A DNA stretch of 64,000 nt from Halorussus halophilus (GTDB lineage: Archaea > Halobacteriota > Halobacteria > Halobacteriales > Haladaptataceae), in contig NZ_CP044523.1 of NCBI RefSeq assembly GCF_008831545.1, forward strand, positions 2,914,001 to 2,978,000. Reading direction: 5' to 3'. The notes under the pieces are model-generated. The model ran no database searches and was not told the DNA's origin. It saw only the letters and a program-made list of their open reading frames with translations. Position 1 is the first letter of the stretch, and each line of letters opens with the position of its first letter. A program made the position numbers and the translations under genes. This document shows positions 9,370 to 17,121 of the stretch, one piece after another.

Positions 9370-9849
9370 ATGCAAGTGAAATCGCGCCACCACCTCCGCA
9401 GCGACGAAGTGCGGGAGATAGAGGACGGACTCGCCGAACAACTGGGCGTCGAGATGGACGCCGACACCTACGAACTCGTGGAACTCGAAGACAGCGACTT
9501 CGACCTCGTGCTGGTCGATGGCGAACCGGCAGTGCTGTACGTGGACGACGAACCGTTCCTGACCGTCCACGGCGCGAACGAGTACCCGCCGCAGACGCGC
9601 GTCGTGACTGTGGACGCCGGAGCCGTCTCGTTCGTCAGCGACGGTGCGGACGTGATGCGCCCCGGTATCGTAGAGGCCGACGCGGAAATCGCGTCGGGCG
9701 ACCTCGTCGCAATCGCCGAGGAGTCCCACGGCAAAGTGCTGGCCATCGGGCGCGCGCAGACCGACGGCGACGACATGGTCGGCAACGAGGGCAAAGTCGT
9801 CTCCTCGCTCCACCACGTCGGCGACGAGTTGTACGAGTTCGTGATTTAG
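9370..9849 (+). CDS. PUA domain RNA-binding protein (MCT-1-like)
   Basis: A 159-residue protein. The N-terminal half (VKSRHHLRSDEVREIEDGLA to LVLVDGEPAVLYVDDEPFLT) is the small alpha/beta domain found before archaeal PUA domains. The C-terminal PUA domain runs from about residue 80: VVTVDAGAVSFVSDGADVMR, PGIVEADAEIASGDLVAIAE, and HGKVLAIGRAQ. The 'G-A-D-V-M-R-P-G-I' core is typical. Archaeal relatives resemble eukaryotic MCT-1, a translation-associated factor; a role in ribosome or tRNA binding is inferred, not shown. It is divergent from the small winged-helix gene. Confidence 0.85.
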   Translation: MQVKSRHHLRSDEVREIEDGLAEQLGVEMDADTYELVELEDSDFDLVLVDGEPAVLYVDDEPFLTVHGANEYPPQTRVVTVDAGAVSFVSDGADVMRPGIVEADAEIASGDLVAIAEESHGKVLAIGRAQTDGDDMVGNEGKVVSSLHHVGDELYEFVI

Positions 9850-10214
9850 AGCCACACTGCCACCTTTTCCACTCGGGTGCGCTGAGGGCCGAAGGCGCGC
9901 CGAACGGATACTGCGTTTGCGACACACACCCAAAGAATACTTTTATCATTTCTTCACCATCTTTCTCGTGTATGTCGAACACGGCGTGATGTTCCGACCG
10001 TAGAGTCGCCGACGCAGGCCTCATGCTGGGAGTGGTTCCAGCAGATTCCCGAACGTGGCCAGCGGTGCAACTAGCTTCCATCACGCCGCATGTTCCGACA
10101 CGCAACTCGCAGTTCGAACCGACAGTACAGTTTCGCTGACGCGCAGACGCCTCTCCAAGCACCCCACCGCCGTCGAAGGCAAGACCACTCCGAATCCTCC
10201 CGGAGGCGGTCCCA
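9850..10214. other. intergenic region with an orphan promoter-like box and an imperfect direct repeat
   Basis: ATACTTTTATC at about 9937-9947 precedes an ATG at 9972 by a leaderless distance, but that frame stops after five codons. The sequence CACGGCGTGATGTTCCGAC (9980-9998) recurs as CACGCCGCATGTTCCGAC at 10082-10099. A CTAGCTTCC at 10073 resembles the element termini but the rest does not match. I see no gene. The upstream part of the MFS gene's leader lies here. Confidence 0.4.
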
Positions 10215-11522
10215 GTGAACGACCTTCGCCGGGCGGTCCTCACCTACTACGCCTACCGCTGTATCAGCGCCATCGGCTTCATCGGGCCGTTCCTGAACGT
10301 CTTCCTCGTTACTCGCGGCGTCACCTTCACCGACTTGGCACTCGGCGGGTCGGCGATGGCCGCCGTCACCGTCCTCGGGGAAGTCCCGAGCGGCTACGTC
10401 GGCGACCGACTCGGCAGGCGTCGAAGCCTCCTGCTCAGCCAGACGCTGTTCGCAGTCGGCATCTCCTCGTGGCTGTTCGTCCGCTCGACGGCCGCCGTCG
10501 TGAGCGTCTTCGTCGTCCTCGGTCTCGGAGGCACCTTCCAGTCCGGCAGTACGCAAGCGTGGCTCTACGACGTGCTGGACGAGAACGAGCAAGCCGGGCG
10601 ATACACCGAAATCGAGAGTCGTGGCTCCGCACTGCGCCTCTGGGTCACGGCGACGACGATGGTCGCGGGTGGTCTCCTCTACGTCGTCGAACCGTGGATT
10701 CCGTTCGCCTGTGCGGCCACACTAAGCTGGACCGGCGTCGGCATCGTCGCCTCGCTCCCGGCGAACGCGCAGTATCGCGGGAGAAGTGGCGAGGGTGAGG
10801 AGACAGCAGACGAAAACGAGGAGAAAAGCGACAATCCGCTCACCCCTCGCCGCGCGCTTACGGTCGTCCGGCGATTCCTCGGTCGCCCCGACTTACGCGG
10901 CATCGTCGGTGTCGTCGCCGTCTTTGGAGGCGTCTGCTTCGCCGCGGGTGACTACCTCCAACCCGTGGTCGTCGGCGTACTACCTCGAACGACGCTCACG
11001 GTCGCTGGCGTTCCGCTCCCGGAGTTCGTCGTCCTCGGGTGTCTGTACGCCGCGTTCACCGCGCTGTCGGCGGCCGCGGTTGACCGTGCCGACGCGCTCC
11101 AGGTTGCACTCGGTGCGCGTGGCGCGCTGTTCGCGCTGGTCGGCGTCGGCGGAGTCGCGATGGTCGTTCCCCTCGTCGCAGTGCGAGCGTTGGGTGGTGT
11201 GGCTACCGCGACCGTCGCCGCGACGCTTCTCGCCGTCGTCGGCTTCCAGACCTGCTTGGAAGTCGTCCAGCCGATTCACAGCGCCTATCTGAACGAGCAC
11301 GCCGAGTCCATCGGCCGTGCGACGACCCTCAGCGCCGTCGCGTTCGTCGGTGCCATCGTTCGCGTCCCCATCCTGCTCGTCGGTGGCCGGGTCGCGGATA
11401 CGACGACACCCACGGTGGCGCTGGCGTTCGTCGGCGTCGTCGCCCTCGGAGTCGTAATCGGTATTTCTCTCTCGAATCGGACGAAGTCGGTCGATTCCCG
11501 AACGGCGTCGGCTGACGACTGA
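10215..11522 (+). CDS. MFS transporter
   Basis: A 435-residue integral membrane protein with about 12 hydrophobic segments. The start is GTG at 10215. The loop between helices 2 and 3 has the MFS motif GYVGDRLGRRRSLLLSQ (residues ~56-72). The central cytoplasmic loop is charged (RGRSGEGEETADENEEKSDN). Features like VLGEVPSGYVGD, FQSGSTQAWLYD and YTEIESRGSALRLW resemble the group of small-molecule/drug antiporters, but the substrate is unknown. It is monocistronic and convergent with the broken DUF1028 gene. Confidence 0.85.
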   Translation: MNDLRRAVLTYYAYRCISAIGFIGPFLNVFLVTRGVTFTDLALGGSAMAAVTVLGEVPSGYVGDRLGRRRSLLLSQTLFAVGISSWLFVRSTAAVVSVFVVLGLGGTFQSGSTQAWLYDVLDENEQAGRYTEIESRGSALRLWVTATTMVAGGLLYVVEPWIPFACAATLSWTGVGIVASLPANAQYRGRSGEGEETADENEEKSDNPLTPRRALTVVRRFLGRPDLRGIVGVVAVFGGVCFAAGDYLQPVVVGVLPRTTLTVAGVPLPEFVVLGCLYAAFTALSAAAVDRADALQVALGARGALFALVGVGGVAMVVPLVAVRALGGVATATVAATLLAVVGFQTCLEVVQPIHSAYLNEHAESIGRATTLSAVAFVGAIVRVPILLVGGRVADTTTPTVALAFVGVVALGVVIGISLSNRTKSVDSRTASADD

Positions 11523-11557
11523 GGTCGGATGCTTCACTGCCCCGTCCGTTCCGCCGC

Positions 11558-12319
11558 TCACTCTGCGGCGTCCATGTTGTCGTCCTCGTACGCTTCCTCG
11601 TAGCGTTCGACCGCCATCTCGAAGCCCTCCTTGGCGAGTTCGTACGTCTCGCGCAAGTCTTCGATTGGCGTCTCGGTCGCGTCTACTCTGAGGTCGTCGT
11701 AGTACGGTTCCATCTCGCGGTCCTCCGTGGATTCGACGATGAGTGCCGCGCTCTGGACGTGGAGTTCTTCGCGCTTGTCCCCGCCTTCCGCGTGACCCGC
11801 TGCTAGTGCATCGACGAGGCGCTCGGCGAGCGGTGTAGAAGTATCGTCCCGGACGTCTCGCGTCTCCGCACTCGACGTTTTCGCGCCGCGTGGCGGCGCG
11901 CTCTCTTCGTACTCGTCTGCCACGGCTTCGATTACCGACTCGCCGGTCAGGAGGTTGCCCGCGACGGTGTAGCCCTCGCCCTCGACGTGGCCGTACCAGT
12001 CGTGACACTCCTCGCCGGAGAAGGCGAAGGTGCCCTCCGAATCGACGCCGTGGAGTTGCCGCTGGGCCGCGCCGTCGTCGGCGTTGAGCAGGCTCTGGAG
12101 CGCGCCCTCGACGGCCAGTCCGTCGTCCAGATACTCGACGCCCTTCTCTCCGAGTTAGACGTTGACGAGGCTCTGGGTGGCGACTGCACCGTTCTCGCTG
12201 ACGAACGGACAGAGCGTGCCGACGCCGGGCAGGCGGGTCGTGACGGCCACGCCGAATCTGGTCTGGTCGTCTCCGTCCTCGCTTTCGTACTCTTCTCGCA
12301 CACAGATGCTGAAGGTCAT
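11558..12319 (-). pseudogene. DUF1028 family gene interrupted by an in-frame TAA
   Basis: Reading from the ATG at 12319, the frame gives a normal DUF1028 N-terminus (MTFSICVREEYES, FGVAVTTRLPGVGTLCPFVS, GAVATQSLVNV). A TAA at 12155-12157 follows directly. The same frame then continues without any shift: LGEKGVEYLDDGLAVEGALQ, HGVDSEGTFAFSGEECHDWY, GHVEGEGYTVAGNLLTGES, to the stop at 11558. DUF1028 proteins resemble Ntn-hydrolases of unknown substrate. The expected residue at the stop is Glu, so one GAA to TAA change explains it. A GTG at 11923 could start only a C-terminal remnant of 121 residues. It may be a pseudogene, a sequencing error, or a recoded stop. Confidence 0.8.
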
Positions 12320-12472
12320 GCGAGAGGCGACGAGCGTAGCGCGCAAAAAGGTCGGCTTCGCGGCGACGCGTGCAAGTAGAGCAGACGAGACGACGCGAAG
12401 TCGTCTCGATAGAAGCTTCTCAACGAAATCTTCTCGACGGAAGCTTCTCGTCTGGAAGCCGTCTGACGTAAG

Positions 12473-12480
12473 AACTATAC
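12473..12480 (+). promoter_or_regulatory. TATA-like box of sepF
   Basis: AACTATAC, 24-31 bases before the ATG at 12504. The preceding 100 bases hold several GAAGCTTCTC/ GAGAAGCTTC-type short palindromes. Confidence 0.45.
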
Positions 12481-12503
12481 CGCTCCAACTGGCCCATATC
12501 TCT

Positions 12504-12860
12504 ATGGGCTTCATGAGCAAAATCCTCGGGGAACGGGACTCGCGCAACGCCGAGGACTACGTCGAACTCAATCTCGACGACTTCGATACGGCGACCAGCG
12601 ACGCCGCGATGCAGGTCCACATCGCCGAGATTCAGGGCCAGCAAGACGTCATCGCTATCAAAGACGCCATCTACGACGGCGACCTCGTCGTCGCTGACAT
12701 CACCCGCCTGCGCACCGAGGACACCACCGTAGAGCGCATCACCAACGAACTCCAGCAGGTCGCCCGGGAAGTAGACGGCGACATCGTCCAGAAGGGCGAC
12801 GACCAAATTCTGGTCACCCCGACGGGCATCAACGTCAGTCGAGAGAAGTTGGGCCGGTAA
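12504..12860 (+). CDS. sepF: cell division protein SepF (archaeal)
   Basis: A 118-residue protein. Archaeal SepF is the membrane anchor of the FtsZ ring. The N-terminus MGFMSKILGERDSRN is the short membrane-targeting amphipathic helix. It is followed by EDYVELNLDDFDTATSDA and then the globular domain (HIAEIQGQQDVIAIKDAIYD, GDLVVADITRLRTEDTTVE, ITNELQQVAREVDGDIVQKG, DDQILVTPTGINVSREKLG). Length and order match haloarchaeal SepF. The start at 12504 is supported by the TATA-like box and by the family's usual MG.MSKILG beginning. No ftsZ is in the window. Confidence 0.93.
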   Translation: MGFMSKILGERDSRNAEDYVELNLDDFDTATSDAAMQVHIAEIQGQQDVIAIKDAIYDGDLVVADITRLRTEDTTVERITNELQQVAREVDGDIVQKGDDQILVTPTGINVSREKLGR

Positions 12861-12982
12861 CGTCCTTCGCTCTCTTTTCTCCGTCTTTTGTTCCGAGCTA
12901 GAGAGACGTCGCTGGTTGGAAGAAAAGCGCGGCAGTCGCAAAAACAACAGAACGAAAGAGTCGAGAGTCCCAGAAAGTCGCT

Positions 12983-13378
12983 CTACGAGACGCCGTCGGG
13001 CGTCTCGGCGTCGTCTTCGACAGTGCGCTTCATGGAGTCACGGCGGGCTTTCGCGTCGCGGCCGGTCGCGTCGAGCAGGAACTCGTTTTTCTTGCTGACC
13101 GCGTCGGCGGCGGCGTCTGCGTTACCTTCCGCGATGACGTCCTCGGCGGGGCGCTCCTCGAAGTGGACCGCGAGTTTGTCTTTCTTGCCACTGTACTCTG
13201 CAGTTCCGGCGATAATACGCTCGAAGACGGGGTTGTCGGGGTCTTCGACGACGTAGAGTTCGTGGCCGTTGTGTTCCTCGGTGCCGCTAATCTCGCCGAA
13301 GAAGTCCTCGATTTTGGCCTTCATGTCCGGGATTCGGTCCTCCAAGTGCTCGCCTCGTCGCATCTTGTACTCTTTCAT
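12983..13378 (-). CDS. DUF5611-like conserved archaeal protein
   Basis: A 131-residue cytoplasmic protein that begins MKEYKMRRGEHLEDRIPDMK. It has an alpha/beta composition (KIEDFFGEISGTEEHNGHEL, YVVEDPDNPVFERIIAGTAE, KKDKLAVHFEERPAEDVIA) and a charged C-terminal tail. It resembles a small euryarchaeal family of unknown function, which I remember as DUF5611. No catalytic motif is evident. A GTATAC box at 13405-13410 is 27-32 bases upstream of the ATG. It lies downstream of the zinc-ribbon gene on the same strand, 68 bases away. Confidence 0.75.
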   Translation of the reverse strand: MKEYKMRRGEHLEDRIPDMKAKIEDFFGEISGTEEHNGHELYVVEDPDNPVFERIIAGTAEYSGKKDKLAVHFEERPAEDVIAEGNADAAADAVSKKNEFLLDATGRDAKARRDSMKRTVEDDAETPDGVS

Positions 13379-13404
13379 GGTAACGGTCTGTTGGATGGGG
13401 GGAT

Positions 13405-13410
13405 GTATAC
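13405..13410 (-). promoter_or_regulatory. TATA-like box of the DUF5611-like gene
   Basis: The palindromic GTATAC lies 27-32 bases before the ATG at 13378, the spacing for a leaderless transcript. Confidence 0.4.
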
Positions 13411-13446
13411 CCTTTTCGCGTCTCGATTACTCTTGAATGTACCGCC

Positions 13447-14403
13447 CTATTCCTTTGCGATGTAGCCCCGACGGCACTCCGGGCAGATGTCGCCCGCGCG
13501 CATCGAGGAGTTTGCAACCTCCTTTCGGAAGTTGCACTCCGGACAGACGAACTCCGCATCGACGTCGTCGTCCTCGGACGGACTCGCCGCCGACGGTGCG
13601 CTCGCGCCCGCGGTGAACCCGGAGGAGAGTTCGCGGTGGCCGCCGCTCGAACTGCGCTGGGCACTGTTCTGTGCTTGAAGATTGTCGCCCTCCGCGTTGA
13701 CGAACTCTGCTTCGTCGTCGGAAGACGACTCAGGGGCGGATTCGGGAGTCAAGCCGCCACCAAACTGCACGTCCGCGTCCTCGCCGTCCGACGGTTCGGC
13801 GTCGTAGCCGTCGTCCTCGCGGCCGACCTCCGGCCACGCACCTGCTTGGCTCTCCTCTGAAGAGGAGCGGTTCGCGTCCTTGTCGGGCCACTGACCGGGT
13901 TGTCGGTCATCGTCGGCTTCGTCGTCATCGTCGTCTTCGAGGATGACGCCGTCGTCCTCCTCCGCGGACTGGGGTGCCTCGAACTCGCTGTCCATAGACG
14001 GAGCGGTACTGGAGGGAGTGCCAGTGGCTTGCCCGTCTGCACCCGCACCAGTGTCCGACTGGCCGCCCATGGTCACGTCGGATTGGCCACCGGCGGGACT
14101 GCCGCCGCTGGGAGCGTTGCCGCTCGGATTACCCACATTCGGGCTACCACCGTTTCCGCCACCGGCACTCGGGCTACCGGTGCTTCCGGCACCCCCACTG
14201 GACGCTCCAGTGTCAGCCGACTGCGTTGGGGTCTCTAAGGCGGTGACTTCCTTGTTCTCCGAGACGACGCTGCGCTCGCCACAGCGGTCGCACTCTTTGA
14301 ACTCCCTGACCGTGACTACCACTTCCGTTCCCTCTTCCTCGCGCTCGCGTTCGATTTCTGCGTCCCCGTAGTTGTGACCGAGGAGCGAACACCTGAGACT
14401 CAT
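13447..14403 (-). CDS. haloarchaeal zinc-ribbon protein with long acidic/Gly-Ser linker (DUF7093-like)
   Basis: A 318-residue protein with two small metal-binding ends and a long disordered middle. The N-terminus (MSLRCSLLGHNYGD, then FKECDRCGERSVVSENKEV) holds a C/H plus CxxC site. The C-terminus (FVCPECNFRKEVANSSMRAG, DICPECRRGYIAKE) is a complete four-cysteine zinc ribbon, residues ~286-315. Between them lies a Gly/Ser/Pro tract (residues ~60-125) and a strongly acidic tract with runs of Asp. This layout suggests a protein- or nucleic-acid-interaction adaptor. The function is unknown. The upstream neighbour is the broken HTH gene on the same strand. Confidence 0.75.
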   Translation of the reverse strand: MSLRCSLLGHNYGDAEIEREREEEGTEVVVTVREFKECDRCGERSVVSENKEVTALETPTQSADTGASSGGAGSTGSPSAGGGNGGSPNVGNPSGNAPSGGSPAGGQSDVTMGGQSDTGAGADGQATGTPSSTAPSMDSEFEAPQSAEEDDGVILEDDDDDEADDDRQPGQWPDKDANRSSSEESQAGAWPEVGREDDGYDAEPSDGEDADVQFGGGLTPESAPESSSDDEAEFVNAEGDNLQAQNSAQRSSSGGHRELSSGFTAGASAPSAASPSEDDDVDAEFVCPECNFRKEVANSSMRAGDICPECRRGYIAKE

Positions 14404-14511
14404 TCGTGCGTTCTCTTAGGTTCAAGTATGGTAAGGGTTGTGCTTGATTGTATGACGCTCGGCGCACGGCAGAATGGAGAGGATGATAGAGAAAACAGGA
14501 GGGTAATAGAA

Positions 14512-14742
14512 CTACCCGTCGAGCGCGTGGAGTCGCCGGAGTCGTCGCTTCCCGGAGGGCGTCAGTCGGTACCGGCCAGCACCGACCGGGCGGAGGAGGC
14601 CCTTGCGCTGGAGGTCGAAACACCGCTGGTCCACGACGACTGGCCCGGCGTCGAGGGCGTCTTCGAGCGCGCCGACGTGGGAGGTACGTTCTCAGTCTAT
14701 CGTTTCGAGGATGGTCTTCTCGGTGGTTTGGGTGGAACTCAC
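14512..14742 (-). pseudogene. small winged-helix gene interrupted by an in-frame TGA
   Basis: From a GTG at 14742 the frame reads VSSTQTTEKTILETID, hits TGA at 14692-14694, and then continues in the same frame: ERTSHVGALEDALDAGPVVV, DQRCFDLQRKGLLRPVGAGR, YRLTPSGKRRLRRLHALDG, stop at 14512. The second part is a convincing winged-helix recognition unit with wing (GRYRLTPSGKRRL). A single CGA to TGA change would explain the break. The acidic/basic composition and codon choice after the TGA are those of a real haloarchaeal gene. It is too short to show as an uninterrupted open frame. The start codon is a guess. Confidence 0.55.
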
Positions 14743-14904
14743 GTGTCTGTACACCTCGTTTTTTCGTTGGGACGCGGGGGATAAAACTCGAACTAGGAGC
14801 GATATAGTTCGGTACGAATCTATATTGACTGTGGCCCGATTGACGAACCCCTGTCGGGAGACGTGGTGAAATCACACCCACTCATCGACAGGAACCCATC
14901 GACG

Positions 14905-15411
14905 TCAGTAGGTTTCGGTCAGTCCGTCGCTCTGGAAACTGTTCGTCGTGTAGTCGATTAGCCCCACCATCTCACGAACGGTGATGAAGTTGGTCGTCTC
15001 GTTCGACCCTTCCGGAAGATGGTATCTGACGGTCTCTTCGGTGGACTCTGCGACGATAGCTTTGTGGATGCCCAGATGCTCGTCCAGTAATTCTCGACGG
15101 ATTTTGTTCAGGTCCTCGTTCGTTTCGTCGTACTTGTCTTGGAGAATCGCCTGCCGAATCTCGTTTTGAGCGTCCTTCGACACGTCTCTCGGCCGGTACG
15201 CGACCGGCAATCCGAAGTCGTTTGCGACGAACACTATCAGGTCGCCAGCGACTGCGTCGCTTAGTCGTCGAACGTCGCTACGGACTGCATCGGTGTCGAA
15301 GAACTCGACGTCGTCTCTTCGACCACGGAGTCTGGTTATCTCGGCACGGAGGAGGCCGTACTTCTCGTTCAAATCGTCCGTTTCGGCGTATTCCTCGGCC
15401 CAGTCTGTCAT
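14905..15411 (-). CDS. conserved hypothetical protein
   Basis: A 168-residue protein I do not recognise. It starts MTDWAEEYAETDDLNEKYGL with a likely helical, coiled-coil-like N-terminus (LLRAEITRLRGRRDDVEFF). It continues with VAGDLIVFVANDFGLPVAYR, DEHLGIHKAIVAESTEETV and VREMVGLIDYTTNSF. No signal peptide, membrane helix or metal motif is visible. Its GC content is slightly lower than that of the neighbours. It lies upstream of the broken HTH gene on the same strand. Confidence 0.6.
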   Translation of the reverse strand: MTDWAEEYAETDDLNEKYGLLRAEITRLRGRRDDVEFFDTDAVRSDVRRLSDAVAGDLIVFVANDFGLPVAYRPRDVSKDAQNEIRQAILQDKYDETNEDLNKIRRELLDEHLGIHKAIVAESTEETVRYHLPEGSNETTNFITVREMVGLIDYTTNSFQSDGLTETY

Positions 15412-15752
15412 TGGGCAAACTTCCCCACCGGAATAGAAAAGATTCCGGGTACACTGTCACTCAGTCTCAACCGATTCGTGGTTCGCCTCTTTCGTTTACT
15501 GTCAGCTACTGAGCCGGTGAGTTTTCGGACCTTCGACCGCGAGAAATTGCACGTAGCCTCGCAGAGATGTTGAACTCGACCAGCCGTTCCTGCTCGCTTG
15601 CTCGCAGGTTCATCGCTCGCCTTTTCGAGACGCGAAGCGTCTCGTCCGCGGGCCTGCGACTGGTCTGCTCAAATCCCCGCTCACGAAAGAATTTGCGCTC
15701 GTAGAAGTAGTGAGCGCACGAGGCGCTCACAGTGTAACTCGCGCAAAAATCA
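15412..15752. other. intergenic region downstream of tRNA-Ala with hairpins
   Basis: No gene is supported. A palindrome CGAGACGC-GAA-GCGTCTCG lies near 15626-15644, and TGAGCGC-ACGAG-GCGCTCA near 15710-15728. The 12-mer TCAAATCCCCGC at 15669-15680 is an inverted copy of the tRNA-Ala T-arm segment (15760-15771). These could fold into transcript ends for the tRNA, or be a relic of an integration site. Confidence 0.4.
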
Positions 15753-15824
15753 TGGACTCGCGGGGATTTGAACCCCGGGCCTCTTCCTTGCGAAGGAAGC
15801 GATCTGCCGCTGATCTACGAGCCC
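15753..15824 (-). tRNA. tRNA-Ala (anticodon CGC)
   Basis: A 72-base cloverleaf without intron. The acceptor arms are GGGCTCG (15824-15818) and CGAGTCC (15760-15754), with discriminator A. They include the G3:U70 wobble that is the alanine identity element. The anticodon stem-loop is CTTCC-TTCGCAA-GGAAG, giving anticodon CGC, which reads GCG. The T arm is CGGGG-TTCAAAT-CCCCG. CCA is not encoded. It lies 10 bases downstream of the rhomboid stop codon region's opposite end, on the same strand as the rhomboid gene. Confidence 0.96.
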
Positions 15825-15834
15825 GCAACTGCGA

Positions 15835-16464
15835 TTAACCGTATCGTTCCCACTTATTAGAAGGTTGTGTTTCAGCACGTGTGCGCAAGAGGTGAACACG
15901 GCCCGCGAGTGCGCCGAGGACGAAGCCAGTGAAGTGCGCGACGAGTGCGACGCCCGGTGACGCCGTGAGCAACGTCACGCCCATCGCCAACACGAACAGC
16001 ACGACCAGTTGCCCGCGGGCACCGAGTGGCAGGCGCTCTAACAGCGTGTCCGCGACGACGTTGCTCGCGAGTAGGTAGCCGAACAGGCCGAACACAGCAC
16101 CGCTGGCTCCGAGGACGCCCGGCCGCGTGGTTCCCAAGGTGACGAGGCTGGTGAACACGACCTGCGAGACGCCAGCGGCGATTCCGACCGTGGCGAAGAA
16201 GCCGTGATACCGCCACTTCGTCGTCGTGCGCTCGACCGGAATGCCGACCAGCACGAGGACGAGCGCGTTCGAGAAGAGGTGGCCGACGCTACCGTGGGCA
16301 TAGACACTCAACACGAGCGAGAGCGGGTTGTTCCCGACTGGTGCGTGGAGGACGAACAACTGCGTGGCGAGCCCCTGAGCGACCAGTCCGATGAGCGACT
16401 GGACGGCGAACACGACGCAGAACACCGCCAACGTCTGGACGGTCGGACTCTTGCGGAAGTTCAC
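15835..16464 (-). CDS. rhomboid family intramembrane serine protease
   Basis: A 209-residue membrane protein with about six hydrophobic helices. Rhomboids cleave transmembrane substrates inside the bilayer. The catalytic Ser is in LGASGAVFG (Ser ~121) and the His in VAHFTGFVLG (His ~177). The oxyanion-side motif HGSVGHLFSNALVL (residues ~57-70) is present. Length and helix number fit a minimal archaeal rhomboid. The gene directly precedes tRNA-Ala on the same strand with ten bases between. Substrates are unknown. Confidence 0.88.
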   Translation of the reverse strand: MNFRKSPTVQTLAVFCVVFAVQSLIGLVAQGLATQLFVLHAPVGNNPLSLVLSVYAHGSVGHLFSNALVLVLVGIPVERTTTKWRYHGFFATVGIAAGVSQVVFTSLVTLGTTRPGVLGASGAVFGLFGYLLASNVVADTLLERLPLGARGQLVVLFVLAMGVTLLTASPGVALVAHFTGFVLGALAGRVHLLRTRAETQPSNKWERYG

Positions 16465-16809
16465 AGACTACCTTGGTAGCGAGATGACAAAAGTCTCAGG
16501 GGCGAGCTATGAGTAGTGTTCGGGGTAGCAGTTCCTACGTATTCAGGTGCCAGCATCGCTGACATTACTACCTCGAAAGCCCCCTGCACGCTCGCGGTCC
16601 CTTTCATTCCCACCCTGTTCTTTGGTTAGCCGAGCGTTGCCGGTGGTCTGCGTCACCGAGCGTCGCCCGTGGTTTGCGTCACCGGGCGACACTGCCGGTC
16701 GATGCACCGAGCGTCGTGCTGAGAGTGAAATCCTATCGGAACTCTGCCGAGCCAGCGGCTACGGAAACTGAGAAATGGAGAAGTTCAGTTGAGGTCGCGA
16801 CGTCGAGAT
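16465..16809. other. intergenic region with two tandem 26-base units
   Basis: No gene is supported. The unit CCGAGCGTTGCCGGTGGTCT... (16630-16655) is repeated at 16656-16681 with three differences, and a third start (CCGGGCGACACTGCCGG) follows. The rest is unremarkable. The rps10 transcript ends into this region. Confidence 0.5.
16630..16681. repeat. two tandem 26-bp repeats
   Basis: Two units of 26 bases each begin CCGAGCG and end GTGGTYTGCGTCA. They are downstream of rps10 and of no known function. Confidence 0.65.
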
Positions 16810-17118
16810 TTAGTCTTCGAGGACGATCTCGATGCTCACGTCGTTCGGAACCTGAATTCGCATGAGCTGGCGGAGCGCGCGTTCGTCGGCGTCGATGTCG
16901 ATGAGACGCTTGTGGACGCGCATCTCCCAGTGTTCCCACGTCGCGGTCCCCTCACCGTCGGGGGACTTCCGAGTGGGAATCTCCAGCGTTTTGGTCGGGA
17001 GCGGGATGGGACCCGAGAGCGAGACGCCGGTCTTGCTGGCAATCTCGCGGACATCGTCGCAGATGTCGTCTAAGTCTTCGGGGCTCGTACCCGCCAAGCG
17101 GACGCGTGCTTGCTGCAT
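16810..17118 (-). CDS. rps10: 30S ribosomal protein S10
   Basis: A 102-residue protein that matches archaeal S10 from end to end: [81 protein letters not shown]10 is a 30S head protein that contacts tRNA and, in bacteria, NusB. It follows tef1a by three bases on the same strand, the usual archaeal tef1a-rps10 pair, so it is surely co-transcribed with it. Confidence 0.97.
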   Translation of the reverse strand: MQQARVRLAGTSPEDLDDICDDVREIASKTGVSLSGPIPLPTKTLEIPTRKSPDGEGTATWEHWEMRVHKRLIDIDADERALRQLMRIQVPNDVSIEIVLED

Positions 17119-17121
17119 GCG

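Noticed and set aside
15506-15730. A 74-codon minus-strand frame downstream of tRNA-Ala, suspected integrase remnant
   Set aside because: It spans two hairpins and has no integrase motif; no direct repeat of the tRNA end was found.
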